Origin: Sphingomonas telluris
GTDB lineage: Bacteria > Pseudomonadota > Alphaproteobacteria > Sphingomonadales > Sphingomonadaceae
Direction of reading: 5' to 3'
Length of the DNA stretch: 64,000 bases
Assembly (NCBI RefSeq): GCF_022568775.1
Contig: NZ_JAKZHW010000001.1
Coordinates: 1,984,001 to 2,048,000, forward strand
The notes below the pieces were generated by a model. It did not search any database. It worked only from the letters and a program-made list of their open reading frames with translations, and was not told where the DNA came from. The position numbers were made by a program, and so were the translations under genes. Below are positions 26,505-34,487 of the stretch, piece after piece (position 1 is the first letter of the stretch; every line of letters starts with the position of its first letter).

Positions 26505-27887
26505 ATGTCGCATACATTCGATCGAACCATCCTCCGCGAGTATGACGTCCGCGGAGTTGTCGGAAAAACGCTGAACGAGAGCGACGCGTATGCGCTCGGC
26601 CGCAGCTTCGCCGCGCTCGCCAAGGGCGAAGGCGCGAAGAAGCTGGCCGTGGGCCGCGACGGCCGCACCCACTCGCCCCAGCTGGAGGCCGCCCTCGTCC
26701 GTGGCCTGACCGAGGGCGGCATCGACGTGATCCGCACCGGCGTCGGCCCGAGCCCAATGCTCTATTTCGCGGTCGCCACGCTCGACGTGCAGGGCGGCAT
26801 CCAGGTCACCGGAAGCCACAATCCTCCCGAATATAACGGCTTCAAGATGCTGCTGAACGGCCGCTCGGTGTTCGGCGAGGAAATCCAGCGGCTCGGCCGC
26901 GCCGCTTCCGCCGGCGAATGGTCGACGGGCGAAGGCAAGGTCGAAGAGACCGACATCGTCGACGCCTACGTCGACCGGCTGGTCGAGGACTTTCAGGGCG
27001 GCACGTATCGCGTCGGCTGGGACGTCGGGAACGGCGCCGCCGGACCGGCCGTCGAGAAGCTGATTAAGAAGCTGCCGGGCGAGCATTTTGCCATCCACAC
27101 CGAGGTGGACGGCACCTTCCCGAACCACCATCCCGACCCGACGGTCGAAGCGAACCTCGCCGATCTGAAGGCGCTCGTGGCCGAAAAGAACCTCGACTTC
27201 GGCATCGCCTTCGACGGCGACGCGGACCGCATCGGCGCGGTAGACGCCAAGGGCCGCGTGGTCTGGGGCGACCAGCTGGTGATGATCCTTGCCGAGCCGG
27301 TCCTGAAGGAAAGACCGGGCGCGACCATCATCGCCGACGTGAAGGCCAGCCAGATCCTGTTCGACCGGATTGCCGAGCTCGGCGGGACGCCCCTGATGTG
27401 GAAGACCGGCCACAGCCTCATCAAGTCGAAGATGAAGGACACCAACGCTCCGCTCGCGGGCGAGATGAGCGGCCACATCTTCTTCAAGCACCGCTGGTAC
27501 GGCTTCGACGACGCGCTCTACGCGGGCGTCCGCCTGATCGAAGCGGTCGACCAGTCGGGCAAGTCGCTGACCGAGATCATGGACGAGATGCCGAAATCCA
27601 CCGCGACGCCTGAAATGCGTTTCCCGGTCGACGAGAGCCGCAAATTCGACGTCATCGGGGAGGTGCTGGAGCGCTTGTCAGGCAACGGCGCGCGCGTCGA
27701 CGCCACCGACGGCGCCCGCGTGATGACCGACGACGGCTGGTGGCTGCTGCGCGCTTCGAACACGCAGGACGTGCTAGTCGCTCGTGCCGAGGCGCGTGAC
27801 GAAGCGGGTCTCGAGCGCCTGATGAAGCAGATCGACGACCAGCTCGCCCAGTCGGGCGTGGAGCGCACCGCGAGCGTCGGCCACTAG
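26505..27887 (+). CDS. Phosphomannomutase/phosphoglucomutase
   Basis: 460-residue enzyme of the alpha-D-phosphohexomutase family (AlgC/PgmG type). It interconverts hexose 6- and 1-phosphates for exopolysaccharide, LPS and nucleotide-sugar synthesis. The phosphoserine loop TGSHNPPEYNG (S104), the metal loop FDGDADRIG, the sugar loop GEMSGHIFF and the C-terminal phosphate-binding RASNTQD are all present. It follows mipZ after 29 bases. Confidence 0.93.
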   Translation: MSHTFDRTILREYDVRGVVGKTLNESDAYALGRSFAALAKGEGAKKLAVGRDGRTHSPQLEAALVRGLTEGGIDVIRTGVGPSPMLYFAVATLDVQGGIQVTGSHNPPEYNGFKMLLNGRSVFGEEIQRLGRAASAGEWSTGEGKVEETDIVDAYVDRLVEDFQGGTYRVGWDVGNGAAGPAVEKLIKKLPGEHFAIHTEVDGTFPNHHPDPTVEANLADLKALVAEKNLDFGIAFDGDADRIGAVDAKGRVVWGDQLVMILAEPVLKERPGATIIADVKASQILFDRIAELGGTPLMWKTGHSLIKSKMKDTNAPLAGEMSGHIFFKHRWYGFDDALYAGVRLIEAVDQSGKSLTEIMDEMPKSTATPEMRFPVDESRKFDVIGEVLERLSGNGARVDATDGARVMTDDGWWLLRASNTQDVLVARAEARDEAGLERLMKQIDDQLAQSGVERTASVGH

Positions 27888-27894
27888 GCCGCAG

Positions 27895-28950
27895 CTAGCG
27901 AGCTCTCTTCGAGCCCCGTTCAGCCACGATCATCGCCCCGACCACGCAGGCGCCGAACAGCGCGCCTTCGAGCATGCTGGTCACCGTCTGAGTGACTGGG
28001 CCGAAGCCGCTTTCGCCGAACAGGTGGCCGACCTGATCGATGCGGAGTCGCGAGTGCGGAAAACTTTGAGCGAGCCGCTCCAGGCTTCCGCCCATCATCG
28101 GCCGCCCGAGGAGCGCGATGACGAGGCCGGCGAAGCCGCCTGTGACGGCACCGATGCCCGCGCCCCTGCGCAGCCGCGGCCTTCCCGCTCTCCAGATCGT
28201 CAGCCAGGCCGCGAGACCGACAGCGGCGCCGAGCACCCCGCCTTCCGCCGGTCCGGTGATGTCGCCGGGCGCTTGGCCAAGGAAGAGATTGGATGCGTCG
28301 CTGCCCAGCAGCTTCACGATGCCGCCGACGACAAGGCCGCCGAAGGCGCCGCCAATGATCGCCCACTGCCATGGCCGACGCGTCACCCGGCGCGCGGCGG
28401 CGATCCCGAATGAGACGCCCGTCGCTCCAATTGTCGCGACTGTGGTCGTAATCGTCAGGAGCACCAGCAGTACGGATAGCGTGCCCATGCCCTCGGAATT
28501 GCCCGCCAAGCCGTAAAACAGACCGCCGACCGCTCCGGCGATTAGGCCGCCCGTCGTGCCAGCCAGTCCCAACCGGACGAACTCTTCCGACGATGCATCA
28601 GCGACTGCAATTGGACGGCTGCCCTGACCCTCAACGCGCTCCACGGGCGCGATGAACCTGTACCCATGCTTCGGCACCGTTTCGATGAAGCGCGGATTGC
28701 CCGCGTCGTCGCCAAGCTGCTTGCGCAGAGTCCGGATGCACTGGGTCAGCGCCTCGTCCGTCACCGGCACGCCGCGCCAGATCTCGTCCATGAAGCGCGT
28801 CTTCGGCACCAGCCTGCCCTGCTCGCTCACCAGCAATGCGAGGGCATCCAGGTAGCGACCGTTCAGCTCGACCGTCTCGCTACCGCGCCTGAGCTGGCGA
28901 TCCTGCGGGTCGAGCGAGAAGGCTTCGAAGCGGAAACTGCCGGAACTCAT
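27895..28950 (-). CDS. Membrane-anchored winged-helix regulator (ToxR/CadC-like layout)
   Basis: 351 residues. Residues 1-105 form an OmpR/PhoB-type winged helix (LDALALLVSEQGRLVPK, then VTDEALTQCIRTLRKQLGD and TVPKHGYRFIAPV). The remainder has about six glycine-rich hydrophobic segments and no receiver domain. The layout resembles CadC/ToxR one-component regulators, but with a polytopic membrane domain instead of a periplasmic sensor. The signal sensed and the targets are unknown. It converges with the phosphomannomutase gene. Confidence 0.85.
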   Translation of the reverse strand: MSSGSFRFEAFSLDPQDRQLRRGSETVELNGRYLDALALLVSEQGRLVPKTRFMDEIWRGVPVTDEALTQCIRTLRKQLGDDAGNPRFIETVPKHGYRFIAPVERVEGQGSRPIAVADASSEEFVRLGLAGTTGGLIAGAVGGLFYGLAGNSEGMGTLSVLLVLLTITTTVATIGATGVSFGIAAARRVTRRPWQWAIIGGAFGGLVVGGIVKLLGSDASNLFLGQAPGDITGPAEGGVLGAAVGLAAWLTIWRAGRPRLRRGAGIGAVTGGFAGLVIALLGRPMMGGSLERLAQSFPHSRLRIDQVGHLFGESGFGPVTQTVTSMLEGALFGACVVGAMIVAERGSKRAR

Positions 28951-29059
28951 CGTGCCGCATGTGAAGCCGCATCCACGCGCGGAGGCAAGGGAATGCTGTC
29001 CCTTCGGCGATGCGTGATCAACCGTAGGAACGTCGCGCCAACGCCCGAGTTAGCTCCGG

Positions 29060-29533
29060 ATGTTCCTGGACGAGCGTACAATTGCGACCGCGCTGCTCTC
29101 TTTCGTGTCGGCGGCGTGCAGCATCCCGAAGGACCCTGAAGGCACGAGCGAGCGCATCGCCTCGACTCATGAGCTTCGCGTCGGCGTCACGGACAATCCG
29201 CCGTGGGTCAGCGCCACTCACGGTGAACCTGGCGGGATCGAGGCGGAGCTCGTGCGAAAGTTTGCCAAGAGCGTCCATGCCGATGTTCTGTGGACCACCG
29301 GCAGCGAGAGCGTGCTCGTAGAGGCTTTGAAGCGGCATGAGCTCGATGTGGTGATCGGCGGCTTCGAGAAGCGAACCCAATGGAGCTCGCAGGCCGGGAT
29401 CACGCAACCTTTTGCGAAGGACGCCGATGGGAAGAAACATGTCTTCCTCGCGGCGCCTGGAGAGAACGGCTTCATCCTCAATCTCGATCGCTTCCTGACC
29501 GAGCGCCAGCGCGATTCGGGAGGCGCGTCTTGA
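29060..29533 (+). CDS. Short solute-binding (PBP2-like) lipoprotein candidate
   Basis: 157 residues with an N-terminal hydrophobic stretch ending SAACS, a likely lipobox. It then follows the first lobe of family 3 solute-binding proteins: HELRVGVTDNPPWV, GIEAELVRKFAKSV and LKRHELDVVIGGFEKR. The second lobe is mostly missing compared with the usual 250 residues, so it is truncated or a compact sensor form. Its TGA overlaps the TTG start of the cation-efflux gene, implying coupled expression. Confidence 0.65.
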   Translation: MFLDERTIATALLSFVSAACSIPKDPEGTSERIASTHELRVGVTDNPPWVSATHGEPGGIEAELVRKFAKSVHADVLWTTGSESVLVEALKRHELDVVIGGFEKRTQWSSQAGITQPFAKDADGKKHVFLAAPGENGFILNLDRFLTERQRDSGGAS

Positions 29534-30502
29534 AAAGCCTTCCGGCCCATCCCGAAGCGGAAGCGGAGCTGAAAAAGGCGCACCGCCTCGCCTGGCTGAC
29601 GCTACTCTACAATTGCACAGCCATTGCGATGCTCTTCGTGGTGATGGGCGGCTCGCAAGCCCTCAAGACGGAGCTAACCGGGGAGCTGCTCAGCTTCATT
29701 CCGCCGGTGCTTTTTCTCGTCGGCGACAGGATCAGCCGCCGCGAGCCCAACGAGCGATATCCCTTCGGATACGAGCGCGCCGTCAGTGCAGGCTACGTGG
29801 GCTCGGCTGTCGCTTTGCTCGGCGTCGGGGCATACCTGCTCGTGGACGGCGCGATGAAGCTGGTGATGCAGGAGCATCCAACCATCGGAGGCTTCCCTAT
29901 ATTCGGCCACGTCATTTGGACCGGTTGGCTCGCCTACGGAGTCCTCCTATGGAGCGCGATCCCCGCGTTCTTCCTAGGCCGGGCCAAGCGGCGGGCAGCC
30001 GAGACACTCCACGACAAGACCCTCGCTGCGGACGCCGAGATCAACACTGCAGACTGGCAGAGCGCCACCGCGGCCATGATCGGGATCACCGGTGTCGGTC
30101 TGGGCTATTGGTGGACGGACTCCGTCGCAGCCGTGCTGATTTCGCTCGAGATCATCCGCAGCGGCTGGTCCGAATTGAGGACGTCGCTCGGCGACATCGC
30201 CGACCGCAGGCCTCTCGCCCTAACTGTCGAAGGACGAAGAACCCCTGCCCGACATGCTCGCGCAATCGCTGCGCCGGCGGAAATGGGTGAAAGACGTGGT
30301 CGTCCGAGTTCGCGAACGTGGCCGTGAATTCACCGCGGAGGCGCATGTCATTCCTGTTGGCGAAGACGGACTGCTCGACCACATCAGGGAGGCGAGCGCA
30401 AATCCGAGGGGAATCGATCCGCGGCTTGCGGAACTCACCATCGCACCGGTGCAGGAATTCCCCAAGGACATCGAGAAAGCGCGGCGGCGGGCACCGGCGT
30501 AG
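29530..30502 (+). pseudogene. Cation diffusion facilitator-like transporter, frameshifted
   Basis: A TTG start in the previous stop (TTGA) opens a frame with a CDF-type membrane domain: about five helices, DRISRREPNERYPFGYERA, ADAEINTADWQSA and SLGDIADRRPL. After about base 30222 this frame degrades and ends at 30327. The expected cytoplasmic domain continues one base out of phase to 30502 (LSKDEEPLPDMLAQSLRRRKW, then VVVRVRERGREFTAEAHVIP). One extra base near 30221-30223 explains both halves. It is either a recent frameshift, a programmed event, or an assembly error. Intact, it would export divalent metal ions. Confidence 0.8.
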
Positions 30503-30505
30503 CGG

Positions 30506-31504
30506 TCAATCGTCCTCGTCTTCGTAGCCGACGAGGTTCAGCTCCCGCGCCTTGATCTGGTGGAGCATGCACCAGTGCTTCAGCGCTTCCTCGCGACCGT
30601 GCGTGATCCACACCTCGCGCGGCTGGAGCTCTCGGATGGTGCAGGTCAGCTCGTCCCAGTCGGCATGGTCAGAGATCACGAGGGGCAGCTCGATGTTCGA
30701 CTGCCGAGCACGCTGGCGGATGCGCATCCAGCCGGATGCCATCGCCGTCACGGGGTCCGGCAGGCGCCGCGACCAGCGGTCGTTGAGGGCGGACGGCGGA
30801 GCGATGACGATGTGGCCCGCCATCTCTTGCTTCGGAACGCCCGCGCAATGGCGCATCTCGCCCAGCGACACGCCCAGTTCCTCATAGAGCCGGCACAGGC
30901 GCTCGACGGCGCCGTGATAATAGATCGGCTGCTCGTGCCCACGCCGCCGAAGCTCGGTGATGACCCGCTGCGCCTTTCCGAGCGCATAGGCTCCGACCAG
31001 CACCGACCGCGATGGATCGGAATGCAGGCGGTGAAGGAGCCTGTCGATCTCGCTGCCGGTGTCTGGGTGGCGGAACACCGGCAGCCCGAAGGTCGCCTCG
31101 GTGATGAAGATGTCGCACGGCACCGGCTCGAACGGCGCGCAGGTCGGGTCCTCGCGGCGCTTGTAGTCGCCTGATACGACGATCCGCTCCCCCGCATGGT
31201 CGAGCACGATCTGCGCAGACCCGAGCACGTGACCGGCCGGAACGAAGGTCACGTCGACCTCGCCGATGCGCACGCTTTCGCCATAGGCCATCGGCACGCC
31301 GTTCTGGTCGCCATAGCGCACGCCCATGATCGCCAAGGTCTCCGGCGTCGCCCAGACGCGCGAGTGTCCGCCGCGCGCGTGATCCGCATGTCCGTGAGTG
31401 ACGAGCGCGCGCTCCTTGCGCTGCGAAGGATCGATCCACGCGTCCGCCGGGCGAACGTAGATGCCCTCCGGAAAAGGCTCTATCCAGGAACCGAGGCGCG
31501 CCAT
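30506..31504 (-). CDS. Ligase-associated DNA exonuclease (metallo-beta-lactamase fold)
   Basis: 332-residue MBL/beta-CASP-type nuclease of the Lhr-associated exonuclease family. The HxHxDH metal motif (VTHGHADHARGG) is visible, as are further metal and beta-CASP residues (FVPAGHVLGSAQ, ISDHADWDEL). In most alphaproteobacteria the gene is followed on the same strand by an ATP-dependent DNA ligase. Here it ends four bases from the cation-efflux gene on the opposite strand, so that ligase is absent. It is divergent from the helicase operon. Confidence 0.88.
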   Translation of the reverse strand: MARLGSWIEPFPEGIYVRPADAWIDPSQRKERALVTHGHADHARGGHSRVWATPETLAIMGVRYGDQNGVPMAYGESVRIGEVDVTFVPAGHVLGSAQIVLDHAGERIVVSGDYKRREDPTCAPFEPVPCDIFITEATFGLPVFRHPDTGSEIDRLLHRLHSDPSRSVLVGAYALGKAQRVITELRRRGHEQPIYYHGAVERLCRLYEELGVSLGEMRHCAGVPKQEMAGHIVIAPPSALNDRWSRRLPDPVTAMASGWMRIRQRARQSNIELPLVISDHADWDELTCTIRELQPREVWITHGREEALKHWCMLHQIKARELNLVGYEDEDD

Positions 31505-31556
31505 CGGGAGCTATATAGGCGAGAAACCGTAGAGTTCCCGCGAGGAGGAAAGCTTC

Positions 31557-31745
31557 ATGGACGAGACGTTGGTGGGACTAATGGAAATTGTCGGCCCGCT
31601 GATCCTGCTGGTGCTGTTAGTCTGGGTCGTCGTGCGGAGCCGCAGGCGCCGTGACGAACCGCCGCAGAGCGTCACCGAGCAGGCGACGCGCGACGCCTAC
31701 CGGGCAGAGGAAGAGCTGCGGCGCGAGGGACTTGACGACCGCTGA
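31557..31745 (+). CDS. Small single-pass membrane protein
   Basis: 62 residues. One hydrophobic helix (GPLILLVLLVWVVV) is followed by an arginine-rich stop-transfer (RSRRRR) and a charged tail. An AGGAGG-like site precedes the ATG. Its TGA overlaps the probable CTG start of the Lhr helicase. Function is unknown; similar short proteins sit next to this helicase in related genomes as far as I recall. Confidence 0.7.
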   Translation: MDETLVGLMEIVGPLILLVLLVWVVVRSRRRRDEPPQSVTEQATRDAYRAEEELRREGLDDR

Positions 31746-34159
31746 GCGAAGGCCGCGATCTCCCTGATGTCGTAAACAGCTGGTTCGCCGAACGCGGATG
31801 GGCTCCGCGTCGCCATCAGCTCGAAATGCTGGAAGCCGCGCGCGCAGGGAAGAACGCGCTGCTGGTCGCTGCGACCGGGTCGGGCAAGACGCTCGCGGGT
31901 TTCCTGCCGACCATCTGCGAGCTTGCCGAGAACCCGAGCGAAGGGCTGCACACCCTCTACATCTCGCCGCTCAAGGCTTTGGCCGTCGACGTTCAACGCA
32001 ACCTGCTCGGCCCGATCGAGGAGATGGGTCTGCCGATCCGCGTCGAAACGCGGACGGGCGACACGCCGTCGGACCGCAAGGCGCGGCAGCGGATCAGACC
32101 GCCGCAGGTGCTGCTGACCACACCGGAGTCGCTCAGTCTCCTGCTCAGTTATCCCGACAGCTTCACCTTGTTCGAGAACCTGCGGACCATCGTAGTCGAC
32201 GAGCTTCATGGATTCGCGAAGGAGAAACGGGGGGACCTGTTGTCGCTGTCTATGGCGCGGCTCCAGAAGATTGCGCCGGACCTGCGGCGGGTCGGACTGT
32301 CTGCAACGATCAGCGATCCCGAGGCCTACCGCAGCTGGCTCGCTCCGGACGCGGACATGGACGAGGTCGAGCTGGTCATCGGCGACCCCGGCGCAGAGCC
32401 CGACCTGTCGATCCTGATCCCGGAGGGCCGCATTCCCTGGGGCGGCCACTCAGGCCGCCACGCAGCGCGCGAGGTCATGGACCTCATAGAGCGGCACAAG
32501 ACCACGCTCGTCTTCTGCAACACGCGCAGCCTCGCCGAGCTGATCTTCCAGGACCTGTGGGCTGTGAACGACAAGGCGCTGCCGATCGGCATTCATCACG
32601 GCAGCCTTGCGCAGGAAGCGCGGCGCAAGGTCGAGGCGGCGATGGCGGCGGGCAAGCTCCGCGGTCTCGTCGCGACGGCGAGCCTTGATCTGGGCATCGA
32701 CTGGGGCGACGTCGACCTCGTTGTCCAGATGGGCGCGCCGAAGGGCAGCTCACGCCTGCTCCAGCGAATCGGGCGCGCCAACCATCGGCTCGACGAGCCG
32801 AGCGAAGGCACGATCGTGCCCGGCAACCGCTTCGAATATCTTGAAGCGCGTGCGGCGCTCGACGCGATCGACGAGGGCGAGCTCGATCCGGAGACGTTCC
32901 GGCCCGGGACGCTCGACGTGCTTGCCCAGCACATTCTGGCCATGGCCGTGGCTGCGCCGTTCCAGGAGCAGGAACTGCTGGCGGAGATTCGCTCGGCCGC
33001 ACCCTATGCGGGCCTCAAGGACGAGACATTCGCCGAAGTCCTGAACTTCATCGCCACCGGCGGCTATGCGCTTAAGGCGTACGACCGCTTCCGCCGCCTC
33101 GTGAACGAAGGCAACGGCCAGTGGCGCATCGCGCGTCCGCAAATTGCACAGCAGCATCGCCTCAACGCCGGCGTTATCGTCGAGCAGCCGCTCCTGACCG
33201 TCCGCTTCCGCAACGGCCGCAAGCTGGGGACGATCGAGGAAGGCTATGCCTCAACCCTCACCGTCGGCGATCACTTCTACTTCTCCGGCCTCAGCCTGGA
33301 AGTGGAGCAGTTCAAGGACACTGACGTCATCGTTCGCGCGTCATCCAAGCAGGCGCGGATCGTCACCTACGGCGGGCAGCGCATGTCGATGTCTACGCAC
33401 CTCGCCAACCGCGTCCGGCACATGCTGGCCGACCGGAACGAGTGGCACCGCTTTCCCGACGACGTCCGCGACTGGCTGGAGGTGCAGGACCGCAAGTCGG
33501 TCATCCCCGAACCTCACCAACTGCTCGTTGAGACGTTCGAGCACGAAAAACTGCACTACATGGTCGCCTACAGCTTCGAAGGCTGGAACGCGCACCAGTC
33601 GCTCGGGATGCTGATTACCCGGCGTATGGAGAATGCGGGCCTGAAGCCACTCGGCTTTGTCGCCAACGATTACGGACTTGCCTGCTACGGGTTGGAGCCG
33701 ATCCGCGATCCCAAGACCCTCTTTTCGGCCGATATCCTCGAACAGGAGTTCGTCGACTGGGTCGAACAGAGCATGCTGCTGAAGACCGCCTTCCGCGAAG
33801 TCGCGGTGATCGGCGGGCTCGTCGAACGGCACCATCCCGGGAAGAAAAAGAGTGGCCGCCAGGTCAGCTTCTCGACCGACCTCATCTACGACGTGCTGCG
33901 CCGCTACGAGCCGGAGCACCTGTTGCTACGTGCTGCGTGGAACGACGCCCGCGCCCGGATGACGGAGCTCGGCCGCCTCGTCCGCCTCGTCGACCGCGCC
34001 TCCGCCACCATGCTCCACGTCGACACGGGCCGCATCACGCCCATGGCGGTGCCCCTCATGGTCATCGTCGGCCGCGAGGCACTGCCGCCCGGCGCGGAAG
34101 CCGACGCCAGCCTTCTCATCCAGGCGCAGGAATTGGCCGACGAAGCGATGCGTGTCTGA
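31742..34159 (+). CDS. Lhr-type ligase-associated DEXH-box helicase
   Basis: 805 residues when read from the CTG at 31742. Motifs: Walker A (AATGSGKTLAGF), DELH box (VVDELHGF), LSAT, ATASLDLGIDWGDVDLVVQ and QRIGRANHR, followed by the Lhr-specific winged-helix and C-terminal domains. The first in-frame ATG (31826) would remove the WFAERGWAPRRHQ segment that family members carry before Walker A, and there is no ATG, GTG or TTG upstream of it. A CTG overlapping the previous stop (CTGA) fits the coupling pattern used elsewhere here. It acts in a DNA-damage response with the exonuclease and PdeM. Confidence 0.88.
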   Translation: MSEGRDLPDVVNSWFAERGWAPRRHQLEMLEAARAGKNALLVAATGSGKTLAGFLPTICELAENPSEGLHTLYISPLKALAVDVQRNLLGPIEEMGLPIRVETRTGDTPSDRKARQRIRPPQVLLTTPESLSLLLSYPDSFTLFENLRTIVVDELHGFAKEKRGDLLSLSMARLQKIAPDLRRVGLSATISDPEAYRSWLAPDADMDEVELVIGDPGAEPDLSILIPEGRIPWGGHSGRHAAREVMDLIERHKTTLVFCNTRSLAELIFQDLWAVNDKALPIGIHHGSLAQEARRKVEAAMAAGKLRGLVATASLDLGIDWGDVDLVVQMGAPKGSSRLLQRIGRANHRLDEPSEGTIVPGNRFEYLEARAALDAIDEGELDPETFRPGTLDVLAQHILAMAVAAPFQEQELLAEIRSAAPYAGLKDETFAEVLNFIATGGYALKAYDRFRRLVNEGNGQWRIARPQIAQQHRLNAGVIVEQPLLTVRFRNGRKLGTIEEGYASTLTVGDHFYFSGLSLEVEQFKDTDVIVRASSKQARIVTYGGQRMSMSTHLANRVRHMLADRNEWHRFPDDVRDWLEVQDRKSVIPEPHQLLVETFEHEKLHYMVAYSFEGWNAHQSLGMLITRRMENAGLKPLGFVANDYGLACYGLEPIRDPKTLFSADILEQEFVDWVEQSMLLKTAFREVAVIGGLVERHHPGKKKSGRQVSFSTDLIYDVLRRYEPEHLLLRAAWNDARARMTELGRLVRLVDRASATMLHVDTGRITPMAVPLMVIVGREALPPGAEADASLLIQAQELADEAMRV

Positions 34160-34205
34160 GACGGCGTTCATTGCGCAGCGGGGTTGGGCCTGCCAAGCTA
34201 AGCGC

Positions 34206-34487
34206 ATGAAGTCGCTCGCATTCGCAGCTGTGCTGCCTGTCCTCCTATCCGGCTGCGTCGTCGGAACCGTCGCCGGCGCCGCCGTCGATGTCGTCACTTT
34301 GCCAGTCAAGGTCGCGTCCGCTGGCGTGGACGCGGTAACGACGAGCCAGTCCGAAGCCGACGAAAAGCGCGGCCGCGAGCTTCGCAAGCAGGATGAAAAG
34401 CGCGGCAAGCTAGCGCGCGCCATGGCCGACCGGTGCCGCAAGGGCCGGCCGTTGCCGACCGACACTTGCGCCACACAGCCGAACTAG
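34206..34487 (+). CDS. Small lipoprotein
   Basis: 93 residues. The signal peptide ends in lipobox LLSGC, followed by a glycine/alanine/valine-rich membrane-like stretch and a highly charged tail (EADEKRGRELRKQDEKRGK). The start at 34206 gives a normal lipoprotein signal; an upstream in-frame ATG within the helicase end would bury it. Function is unknown. It converges with and overlaps the M20-like peptidase gene by four bases. Confidence 0.75.
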   Translation: MKSLAFAAVLPVLLSGCVVGTVAGAAVDVVTLPVKVASAGVDAVTTSQSEADEKRGRELRKQDEKRGKLARAMADRCRKGRPLPTDTCATQPN

